From positions 1 to 17,444 of the forward strand of contig CAZAZT010000086.1 in the NCBI GenBank assembly GCA_964489645.1: a stretch of 17,444 bases of DNA. The letters are read 5' to 3'. Numbering within the stretch: position 1 is the first letter of the stretch; each line of letters opens with the position of its first letter. This DNA is from JBEEPE01 sp964489645 (GTDB taxonomy: Bacteria > Verrucomicrobiota > Verrucomicrobiia > Chthoniobacterales > Chthoniobacteraceae). Under the pieces are notes generated by a model that saw nothing but the letters and a program-made list of their open reading frames with translations, made no database searches and was not told the DNA's origin. Of this stretch, positions 1 to 8,000 are shown one piece after another. A program made the translations under genes and the position numbers.

Positions 1-1
1 C

Positions 2-532
2 ACTTCTGGGATCCGAGGGTTGTCATCCATGCTCATCGAGGCTTTAACGTCGTTGCAGGTATCTGGGCTCACTGCAGCGCAGGTGGGAGAAATGGATTAT
101 TTTCAAATCCAGGGGTTTGTCGGCGGTGCTCCCCCATCTTGGTGGAGTGGATACTGGGACGGGTCGATTGGAAACTTGATTGGAATGCAAACCGTAGCTG
201 TCGCTGGTTTGAGCGGATGGCAGCTTGCGGCCCTCAGGAGCGAGCAGTTTGCGGGACTGTCAACGGAGCAAGTCAGTGCGATTCGTGAGTCGTCGATCCA
301 AGGCCTGAATCGTGAGATTCTCAGGGGACTGACGGGGACTCATGCGGAAGCCTTGAGCTCTGCTCAAGTCTCAGGGCTTTCTACCTTTCAGATTAGCCAG
401 TTGAGCACGCAGTCGTTTGCGGACTACTCGATGAATCCATTCGGCGCGGCGAGAGGGTTCCGGAGTGAGGCTTTTCTTGGGTTGAATGGAGCACAGGTGG
501 GTGGGTTGTTGAGTCAGCAGATTGCCGCCATG
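2..532 (+). CDS. Giant octapeptide-repeat protein, fragment 1 (left-edge partial, ends at gap)
   Basis: The reading frame is open from base 2 and already in repeat register (TSGIRG, LSSMLIEA, LTSLQVSG), so the true start lies upstream of the window and the TTG at 20 is not a start. About 177 codons run to the N gap at 533. Octads of the form L-[ST]-x-x-Q-[VI]-x-[AG] are grouped in fives: a first unit without Gln (IRESSIQG), a second that may lack it (LNREILRG), then three with it (for example LSSAQVSG). Two first units carry inserted loops: one Trp/Tyr-rich (about 128-178, with SWWSGYWDGS) and one at 401-457 (with YSMNPFGAARG). No signal peptide can be judged because the N-terminus is missing. 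I do not recognise the function; a surface or extracellular repeat protein is a guess from composition (Ser, Ala, Gly, Gln, Leu, Val rich, few charges). Confidence 0.8.
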
Positions 533-542
533 NNNNNNNNNN
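533..542. other. Assembly gap (10 Ns)
   Basis: Ten Ns inside the repeat gene. The open frame is phase 2 before the gap and phase 1 after it, so the missing length is not a multiple of three relative to the 10-N placeholder. The true size is unknown. Repetitive coding sequence is the likely reason the assembler failed here. Confidence 0.98.
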
Positions 543-543
543 C

Positions 544-1119
544 CGCCCCTTGCTCTGGTACCCCTTGCAGGCTTTGGCGTTGGCAGGTGTGTCGTCTCGC
601 GCTCTCCTCGGTATCGGGTCCTCACAGATGGAGGCGCTTACGACCGCCCAAATCTCTGTTTTGAGTGCCAATCAAATTGCCGTCGTGTCGCGGGGCGCCT
701 CTCGCGATGCGTACGGTCAACTTGACGGGATTCAAAGTCCGATCACCGGGTTGAGGACGGATCAGGTGCTTGTTTTGAGTAGTATGCAGGTGGCTGCGAT
801 TACCCCAGGAGGGTTTGCATCTCTCGGGCGGGAGCAAGTTTCATCCATTTCGGTCAAGTCTCTGGCAGGTTTGACCACAGGGCAGCTTGCATCGATGAGT
901 TCGTCTCAGGTTGGTGCTTTTGAATCAGCTCAGATTTGCGCGTTGAGTGGAAGACAGTTGGCGAGCATCTCTCCTGGCGCGGTCGCTGAGAGTTGGGATG
1001 GTTACTGGTGGTGGGGATATGGTGCCGCATACGGCGGCCTTAGCTCGTCTGCTATAACCTTTTTGAGCAGCGTGCAGGTCGGTGCCTTGACAACTGCACA
1101 GTTGACGATGCTGAGTTAG
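544..1119 (+). CDS. Giant octapeptide-repeat protein, fragment 2 (between gaps, ends in a suspect TAG)
   Basis: This continues the same gene after the first gap; about 191 codons. The repeat register is clear, with units such as VSSRALLG, IGSSQMEA, LTTAQISV and LSANQIAV. Insertions occur at first-unit positions: RGASRDAYGQLDG (about 685-729) and an aromatic loop at about 985-1035 with ESWDGYWWWGYG. The frame ends at TAG 1117-1119, four bases before the second gap, in the middle of an octad (TTAQLTMLS). Other units here read CTG AGT TCG for Leu-Ser-Ser, so one C-to-A change at 1118 would create this stop. It is probably an error at a low-coverage contig end, although a genuine nonsense mutation cannot be excluded. 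Post-gap repeats resume in perfect register. No start codon within the fragment should be believed. Confidence 0.72.
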   Translation, partial: RPLLWYPLQALALAGVSSRALLGIGSSQMEALTTAQISVLSANQIAVVSRGASRDAYGQLDGIQSPITGLRTDQVLVLSSMQVAAITPGGFASLGREQVSSISVKSLAGLTTGQLASMSSSQVGAFESAQICALSGRQLASISPGAVAESWDGYWWWGYGAAYGGLSSSAITFLSSVQVGALTTAQLTMLS

Positions 1120-1123
1120 GCGC

Positions 1124-1133
1124 NNNNNNNNNN
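1124..1133. other. Assembly gap (10 Ns)
   Basis: Second placeholder gap inside the repeat gene. The sequence on both sides is octapeptide-repeat coding sequence, in phase 1 before and phase 2 after. The number of repeats lost is unknown. Confidence 0.98.
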
Positions 1134-1135
1134 TT

Positions 1136-4100
1136 CAGAGCGCACAGGTCGCGGCTTTTGGTTCCGGTTTATTGGCTTCGTTGACCAGTGCTCAGGTCGC
1201 GAGCTTAACCGAATTGCAAATTCGAGCTCTTCCCGCGAGAGATCCCGCAAGTTCGGGTGATGTTTGGAGCGAGGCGGCTTCGGTGACGGGATTCGAGACG
1301 GAAGATATCGCTTCCTTGCGTTTTGCACAGGTGTCTGCATTGCGTCCGGAGCAGGTCATGTGGCTGAGTTCGTCACAGGTTGGGGCGTTCACAACTTCGG
1401 GATTGCGCGGATTGAGCACGTCATCGATGGCGGCTCTGAGTCCGGAACAGTTTTTGGGGCTCAGCACCGTCCAGTTGGGTGTCCTGTTTGCGAATCAGTT
1501 AAGTGCTGTTCGTCCCTCGGTCATCTCTGAGATGAGTCCTGATCGGATTGGAGCTTTTGGTGCGGCAGCCCTAGCAGGCTTACGTTGGGATCAGGCCGCA
1601 GCACTTACGGCATCGCAGGTCGGGATGCTTTCGCCTCAGACTTTACGTGGAATCGGGTCTTCTGGCTTGGCCACATTCACGAACGAGGAGATAGGTGCCT
1701 TGACAACAGCCCAAGTTGCGGGTCTCGGTTCTTCGCAGTTCATTGGACTCACATACTTTGGGATGCGAGGTTTTGAAACGGAAGATCTTGCCGTTCTCTC
1801 CAGCGGTCAGGCTGCTGGATTGTGGGCGAGTCCACTTGAAGCGGGTGTTTCGAGAAATGACGGCGTCGGACTGAACTTGATCACGAGTGATCAGTTTAGA
1901 GTGTTGAAGCAGGAGGTGGTGGATTCGTTAACGTCTGCGCAGATGGCATCTTTATCTGGGGATGTGATTGCTTCGCTGACGCAGCAGCAGTTGGCAAAGC
2001 TTCGTAGCGGGCAGGTTATGGGTTTGGGCAGGGACCAGTTCCTTGCGCTTTCTGCTGATCAGCTTGGATGGATGGGATCGAATGCGTTCGTTGGGGCAGG
2101 AATGACCATTTTGAAATCCGATCAGGTTGCTTCGCTTTCGACCCAGGAGTTGAGGGGTTTCTCGAGTTCCCAGTTCGCCGCTCTGAGTTCGGGGGCCATG
2201 TCCGGTTTTAGGCGGGAGGCTCTTCGGTCGTTGGTGAGCTCTCAGGTCATTGGTTTTGGGAGCGCGCAGTTGATGGCGTTGGATTCGTTCCAAGTGTCTT
2301 CGTTTGATCCAGTTGCTCTCTCCGCTTTCGTTCCAAGTCAGATTCGGGCGTTAGCCCCTGCGGCGGTCCAAGGATTGACGGCGGATCAGCTGTCTCGGAT
2401 GAATGGGATGCAGGCGCAGGGTTTCTCCAGTGCTCAGCTGAGTGCCCTTGTCCCACAACAGTTCCTTTCACTCGGGACTGCAGCGATTTCAGGGTTCAGC
2501 CCGGCCCAAGTTTCGGTGTTGAGAAAAGATCAAGTATCGATATTCGGCAGTCGGCAGATCTTGTCTTTAGGCCGAGATCAGCTGGGAGCGCTGGCATTGC
2601 CTTCGATTGGAGGCTTGGCTGCGGCGGCGCTTGGTGCGCTGAGGAGTGATCAGGTGGGTGGTTTGACAACTGCCCAGATAAGCGCCCTCGGTTCGAGGCA
2701 GGTGGCGAGTCTTTCGACGGCGGCTTTTGTCGGGCTTGGTACGAGTCAAGTGATTGCTTTGACGAGTGTTCAGATCGCGGCATTTGGGAGCATGCAGGCG
2801 CAGTTGTTGAGTTCGGGCCAGGTTGGTGCGATTGGCACTGCTACGTTAAAAGCTCTGAGTCAGGGTTTTGTCGGTGGATTGAAAAGCGCTCAAGTCGCTG
2901 GATTTAGCGCGGAGCAGTTTTTGACGATGGGATCCGCTCAGGTTTCGAGCATTGCGAGCGGGGCCATCCAAGGGATCAGTTTCCAGGCGTTGGGGGCGTT
3001 CGGTAGTGCGCAGGTTGTGGGGATGGGCAGTTTGCAAGTTAGGGGAATCCGCGCAGATCAGGTTGGCCGATTGAGAGTTGATGCGGTGCAAGCAATCAGC
3101 TCTGCCCAGATTGGGGCTCTTCAAAGCAGTCAGGTGGTTGGGTTTGTTTCGGAGCAGTTGAGGTCCTTGCGTTCTTGGCAGTTTGCAGGGATTGCGCCCG
3201 ATGCCTTTGCGGGGTTCACTTCTCGACAAGTGGCAGCATTTGGGAGCGCGCAGTTGAGTGGGATGGTTTCCGGACAAGTTTGCGTGATGAGTGAGGAGCA
3301 GTTGGAGTCAATTGACGTCCGTGCGATTCCCGCGATCCGGAGTGCTGCCCTTCTCGGTTTGGACGCTCGACAGGTTGGCTTACTGCAGACGGCCCAGATT
3401 GGGGCGTTCAGCCCAGCTCAGGTGGGGGCGTTCATGGGTGAACAGTGGCTCGGACTGCAAGCAAGCCAAGTGGGGGCGATTTCAGTTGCTGCCGTAAGGA
3501 ATCTGGCTTCGGCCCAAGTCGGAGTTTTGACAAGTGAGCAGGTCGTTCGTTTCACCAAAGACCAGATCGGAGCTTTTAGCGCGATTCAGATTGGCGGGTT
3601 GAGTGCTCGGGCGGTATCTGGTTTCACGGGTTCTCAAGCGACAGCGTTCGGAAGCGCGCAGGTGAGTGGATTCAACTCTGCGCAGCTGAGGTCTTTGACG
3701 TCGGAGTTTGTCGCGGGGTTATTGCCGACGGGAGTTCGAGGGCTCGGTTTGGGGGCTATTGGCGGTTTGATGTCGTTTCATCTCTCTGCATTCGGGAGTG
3801 ATCAGATATCTGTCTTGTCCGCGCGACAGGTGGGCGCTTTGGATCAGGCGGCGTTCAGGGGGATTGAGTCCCGAGATTTTGCTGCTTTGAGCAGTTCGCA
3901 AGTTGCGGGTGTGACTGCTTCTCAGTGGCGTGCTTTGAGTGGGTCTCAGATTGGAGCCATTTCGACAGGGGCGCTAGACGGTCTGCAGTCAGATCAGATC
4001 GCCGCTTGGGGTGGGGTGCAGGTCGCGGGATTGGTGTCGCGGCAAATCCTCGCGATGGACGTCGCTCAAATTGCGGCGATGGACGGAGGCGCGATTGCGA

Positions 4101-4927
4101 GGCTCAGTACCGCTGCGATGACGGTGTTGAGCCCCTCTCAAGTGGGTGGAATGTTGGTGGCGCAAGTGCAGGGATTGAGTGCGTTGCAGGTGGGAGTATT
4201 TTCTGCAAGTCAGTTGAGGGCGATGCGGACATCTCAGGTAGAGGCATTGTCAACCGCATCTGTGCGGGCGCTTAGTTCGCGGCAAATGAGTTTTCTATTG
4301 AGTCATCAGGTTGCCGCGTTGAGTTCGCATCAGGTTCGAGTACTTGGGGTCACTCAGGTTGCGGCACTTTCGACCCAGGCGGTCCTAGGTATTGAGCCGC
4401 GGGACTTAGCTGCAATGTCCAGCCTGCAAGTCTCGTCTCTCAAGGCATCTCAGATTGAGGCATTAGATGGCGCTCAAGTAAGAGGATTGTCTTTGGATGG
4501 AATCCGAGGGCTGAGTTCTCTGCAAGTGACGGCATTGACAACAGGGAATGTCGTCGGATTGACCCGCAGTCAAGTTGCTGTGCTGAGTTCCGTTCAGTTG
4601 GCTGGGCTACAGGGGGTCGATGCCTCGATGTTTGGGAGAGAGCAAGTGAGCGGATTGACCAGTCGAGGGTTGATCGGGTTGCAGACAGCGGCGGTGAGAG
4701 CTCTGTCTGTGAACGCATTAGGGGCAATCAACAGCGGGCAGTTTCGAGCATTGACGACGATGCAGATCCGCGCGTTGACAAAGGACCAAATCAAAGGTTT
4801 GCGGTTTGATGCTTTTGCCACGTTATCGTCAATGCAGGCGATTGCGTTCCAGAGCAACCAGTTGACTGGGTTGGCATCGGGCTGGACGGATGCGATTTCG
4901 TTGGCGATCAGATCCAAGAGGAGTTGA
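1136..4927 (+). CDS. Giant octapeptide-repeat protein, fragment 3 (C-terminal part, to the stop)
   Basis: About 1263 codons are open from the gap edge (QSAQVAAFGSG...) to TGA 4925-4927; the first Met at 1172 is internal, not a start. The repeat is almost uninterrupted: position 1 Leu/Phe/Ile, 2 Ser/Thr/Gly, 5 Gln, 6 Val/Ile/Leu, 8 Ala/Gly. Every fifth unit, and often the next, lacks the Gln (for example LSTAAFVG and IASGAIQG). Loops occur at 1229-1291 and 1820-1876; the remaining 3 kb is regular. The protein ends about ten residues past the last octad (RSKRS), with no TM helix, PEP-CTERM, LPXTG or autotransporter barrel. Ser/Thr at position 2 with Gln at 5 fits a helix N-capping box, so a solenoid of very short helices is possible, as is a beta-solenoid; both are inference. 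Similar octads occur, as I recall, in large betaproteobacterial proteins loosely labelled adhesins. Function unknown. Confidence 0.85.
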   Translation, partial: QSAQVAAFGSGLLASLTSAQVASLTELQIRALPARDPASSGDVWSEAASVTGFETEDIASLRFAQVSALRPEQVMWLSSSQVGAFTTSGLRGLSTSSMAALSPEQFLGLSTVQLGVLFANQLSAVRPSVISEMSPDRIGAFGAAALAGLRWDQAAALTASQVGMLSPQTLRGIGSSGLATFTNEEIGALTTAQVAGLGSSQFIGLTYFGMRGFETEDLAVLSSGQAAGLWASPLEAGVSRNDGVGLNLITSDQFRVLKQEVVDSLTSAQMASLSGDVIASLTQQQLAKLRSGQVMGLGRDQFLALSADQLGWMGSNAFVGAGMTILKSDQVASLSTQELRGFSSSQFAALSSGAMSGFRREALRSLVSSQVIGFGSAQLMALDSFQVSSFDPVALSAFVPSQIRALAPAAVQGLTADQLSRMNGMQAQGFSSAQLSALVPQQFLSLGTAAISGFSPAQVSVLRKDQVSIFGSRQILSLGRDQLGALALPSIGGLAAAALGALRSDQVGGLTTAQISALGSRQVASLSTAAFVGLGTSQVIALTSVQIAAFGSMQAQLLSSGQVGAIGTATLKALSQGFVGGLKSAQVAGFSAEQFLTMGSAQVSSIASGAIQGISFQALGAFGSAQVVGMGSLQVRGIRADQVGRLRVDAVQAISSAQIGALQSSQVVGFVSEQLRSLRSWQFAGIAPDAFAGFTSRQVAAFGSAQLSGMVSGQVCVMSEEQLESIDVRAIPAIRSAALLGLDARQVGLLQTAQIGAFSPAQVGAFMGEQWLGLQASQVGAISVAAVRNLASAQVGVLTSEQVVRFTKDQIGAFSAIQIGGLSARAVSGFTGSQATAFGSAQVSGFNSAQLRSLTSEFVAGLLPTGVRGLGLGAIGGLMSFHLSAFGSDQISVLSARQVGALDQAAFRGIESRDFAALSSSQVAGVTASQWRALSGSQIGAISTGALDGLQSDQIAAWGGVQVAGLVSRQILAMDVAQIAAMDGGAIARLSTAAMTVLSPSQVGGMLVAQVQGLSALQVGVFSASQLRAMRTSQVEALSTASVRALSSRQMSFLLSHQVAALSSHQVRVLGVTQVAALSTQAVLGIEPRDLAAMSSLQVSSLKASQIEALDGAQVRGLSLDGIRGLSSLQVTALTTGNVVGLTRSQVAVLSSVQLAGLQGVDASMFGREQVSGLTSRGLIGLQTAAVRALSVNALGAINSGQFRALTTMQIRALTKDQIKGLRFDAFATLSSMQAIAFQSNQLTGLASGWTDAISLAIRSKRS

Positions 4928-4938
4928 CGGGCACAAGT

Positions 4939-4967
4939 GGCACCGGTTTCGAGGGAAGCCGGTTGCC
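4939..4967. terminator. Probable bidirectional terminator hairpin between convergent genes
   Basis: GGCA-CCGGTTT (4939-4949) pairs with AAGCCGG-T-TGCC (4956-4967) across a six-base loop (CGAGGG). The stem is about 11 bp with one bulged T and one G-T pair. It starts 11 bases after the repeat gene's stop and lies 40 bases from the 3' end of the convergent CotH gene. There is no long T-run on either side, so intrinsic termination is plausible but not certain. Confidence 0.5.
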
Positions 4968-5006
4968 TTCTGAACGTTCCCTCCGCTTAGGCTTTGGGGG
5001 CGGGGG

Positions 5007-8000
5007 TTAGGGGATTTCTAGGGGGGGGGACCAGTGGCTTTTTCGGCCTGAGAGATCTTCGAAACGGGCTCTGAGACGGTAGGTTTTCCCTTTTTTGATC
5101 AGGTCTTGGGGCAGCGTCGGACTTCGTGCGGCGGGGTTCTCTTCTCGGAACGTCCAAATGGGGGTCAGTTCGTAACGGGATGGTTCCGAGCGGGCTGAGT
5201 CGATTGAAGATGGGGAAGCAGTTGAGGGGTGGGAGGAGGCGGAGGAGGGGGGAGCGATTTCGGCGAGGCGCCATTCGAGGGCTCGAAAGGGATGATTCGA
5301 GCGGGATTCAAAAGCGGACACGATGGGCTGGTTCGCCGCTTCGCGGGCGATGGTGGGACGTTCAGGGATCTCATTGTCCTGGGATTCAACGCGCAGGTAA
5401 CCGAATCCGTATCCCAGCGGGTTTCCATCGTTCGGTTGATAGTTTTTTGTCGGACGGGAATCGGTGGTGAACTCGAGGAGGTAGCGGCAGAAACCCGCAA
5501 AATCAGCGCTGGCAAGTTGGCGTTCCCAACGTCCTCCGAAGTGGTCGGCAACCGCGTGTTTGCGGAAGAAGAGGTCGTGTCCGTTCTTGCGCGGATGGAA
5601 GTTCCAATGAACAGCATCGAGTTCAGCCCAGTTGCGAGGCGAGTTTTTCGGATGGATCACGCTGGCGAGTTCGTGGAGGAGTTGTCCGATCTGCCCGCCG
5701 GTGGGCGATGGGTCGGCGCAAAAGAGGTCGAGGATCTCTCGGGCGCGATTTGCGAACTCGCGCTTGAGGGAGGGGACGTTCAGGCACCGGTTCACATCGA
5801 TGATGCCGGGTTGGTGGTGGCGCGGGACGAACATCATGTCGAGGTCCCAAGGGATTGGGGCCCAACGGCCATCGGGAGGGTGGTAGTAGGCGAGGTTGCC
5901 GTCCGGACGGAGGTCCACATTTGCCAGGAGACGGTTCATTGCATGGAAACTGTAAAATGCTGGGAGATCGATATTTTCGCGCCACCATGCTTCGGGGTGA
6001 TCCTGTCTCACCCCGTTCAAGAACGTGTTCCAGTCCGAATGGTCGGATGCGGCACCTCGGGCGAGATGTTTCCTGCCGCTTTGCGTGGAGTAGACATTTC
6101 CATCGGGCAGTTGCAGTTCCTTGAGCCAATCTCCGTCGAGGTCTTGGATGGCGAGGTAGAGGCCCTGAAGATCTCCGGTGAACTGATCTTTTGGGTCGGA
6201 CTCCGAGGGAGCGGAGATGATGCGCCATTGGATCCAGTGCGTGTTGGAGGCGGGCACTCCGGCCAGTTGGTACGCGCGGAAGGAGAGGGCTTCGTCGAGT
6301 CCTCCGATGCCGCAATGGATGGGGAGGTAGGGGGTTGAGAGGCCGGGGTTTAGGTTGATGCTATCCCAAGCGTTTTCGTAGGGGGTGCCGTCGTTGCGTT
6401 TGGCGGCGAGGGGCTGATGTTTACCGAGTTTGATGCCCCATTTGTTCTTGCCCGAAATATGGGCGCTGCCTTGGCCTCGGTTATGGAAGATGATGTGGTC
6501 GTGGACGATGCCATCCACGACGAGGGTTCCTCGGAAAGGTTTCCGGTGGAATGTGCCGTTCCATTGGCTGTTCGCGACATCGTCGCCACGGGCGATGAGA
6601 TGGTATGCGGGCAGGGTTTGGAGGAAATCTTTGGTGAAGGTGAGTGGCTCGGATTTGCTTGGGCGAATCGAACCTACGTAAGGAGGGGGGCCGTCATAAA
6701 CGAACCATGCTCGATTCGGGCAGGGGTCGTCCTCCCGGGGAAAACAGGCGGTGAGCGCCTGATCGCTCTGGCCACGGATGCGATAACGGATGAGGCGGCG
6801 ATGCGTCTGGATCTCTTTGGGAAGGGTCGCGATGAACTGGGTGGGTTGCGCGGTCGAGGGGTTGACGGTTGGTTGCGGAGACATTTTCAGCGAGGTCCAT
6901 GTCTGCGCGAAGGACGGGTCGGTGAGGCGGATATAGTTCCCAGGTTCAACGATTTGGTACTCGAGGGTGACGTCTTTGAGTCCTCGTTCTGCGCGAGCGG
7001 TGATGGTAACAGATTCACCGGAGCGGGGTTGTGCTGGGGTGTGTTGAACGTCGAGGAAGGCAGGGGCGGCTTGCGGGGATAGGACGGAGTTCGCGCGTCC
7101 GGGTGAGGGGCTTTTTGGCAAGGGAGCACCTTTGGCGGAGCGGAGTTCGATGTCGAAGGTGAGGTCGCTGCTGTGCTTGCTGTTATTGAACACTTGGGCA
7201 GCGAGGAGGTTCTCGCCTGGGCGGAGTTGCTGATGAGCGTTTGGGAGGGGGTACGATTCGGGCTCTGGACCGGCTTCGTGATCCGAGGCGGTTGCGGTGT
7301 GGGGCAGGTTTCCGGGGGGCAGGTTGAGCCGGAGGATTTCGTGTCCGTTGAGCCATAGGATGCATCCATCGTCCACACGGATCCGTGCGACGAGCGCTGG
7401 GATGGAGGCGGGGTTGTCGATTGAGAACGATTTTCTCAGGAAGAGGCAAGTGTACTGCCCTTGCATGTCGGTCAGGACGGTGGCGTCGTCGTCGTCGCCG
7501 TATCCGATGGAGAGCATTGCGGGTTGCCAAGTGGCGTCCTCTTTGAAGTCCCGTTCTTTCCAAGCGGTTGATGGTGAGGAGGCTTCGGTGCGACCGTGGC
7601 GCCAACTCCAACCGGCTGCCGAGGCGGGCAACAGCGGCGGGGTGGATTGGAGGTCGACGGGAAATCCGGCGCTTCGCCAGGATGCGGGGCTTTCGGAGGG
7701 GAGGTTTGGGTGAACCCGTTCGAGGGAGGGGCCGTCTCCGGAGGCGGCGATGGGCCACGGAAAGGTGTTCAGGTATCGGACAGAGTCGATGGTTTGTCCG
7801 GAGGGATCTTTGAGGCGGAGGGTTTCGCCTCGGTGTTTGAGTTTTCCTGGGAGCGGTCCGAGCGGATGGAAACCGAACTCTTTTTGAAAGCTGGCGGGGT
7901 TTGAGGCGACGACGAGGAAGCCGTTTGGGCTGAGGGTTTGGCCTGCTGGGAAGGTGAACTTTTCGAGGGTCCAGAGCGAGAGGTCGATGGGGTTGGGGGT

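Larger units (their letters stand above)
2..4927 (+). repeat. Two-level coding repeat: 24 bp octad within a 120 bp superrepeat
   Basis: A CAG/CAA Gln codon recurs every 24 bp across the gene. Copies are diverged in DNA rather than identical. A 19-base exact match recurs at 2255-2273 and 3239-3257, exactly 984 bp apart (41 x 24), so the phase is kept over long distance. At the protein level five octads make a 40-residue superrepeat. Register slips are few, mainly seven-unit intervals (near 3300-3490 and 4090-4260) and loop insertions. Confidence 0.9.

Noticed and set aside
1136..4927. Resemblance of L-[ST]-x-x-Q-V to the first helix of TAL-effector repeats (LTPEQVVAIA)
   Set aside because: The period is 8, not 33-35, and the GGKQALETV part and base-specifying residues are absent. 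Only the helix-capping pattern is shared.
2..4927. CRISPR array or non-coding tandem repeat
   Set aside because: The 24 bp periodicity is continuous, diverged and always in frame with one protein. There are no identical repeats with unique spacers.
2..4927. Pentapeptide-repeat or RTX protein
   Set aside because: The unit length is 8 with a central Gln; there is no A-[DN]-L-x-x pattern and no Gly-Gly-x-Gly-x-Asp nonapeptide.
5229..6338. 369-codon open frame on the + strand inside the CotH gene
   Set aside because: It is antisense to a protein with clear domains throughout. Its composition (Val, Gly, Glu rich) is explained by G-rich skew of the + strand, and it matches no family.
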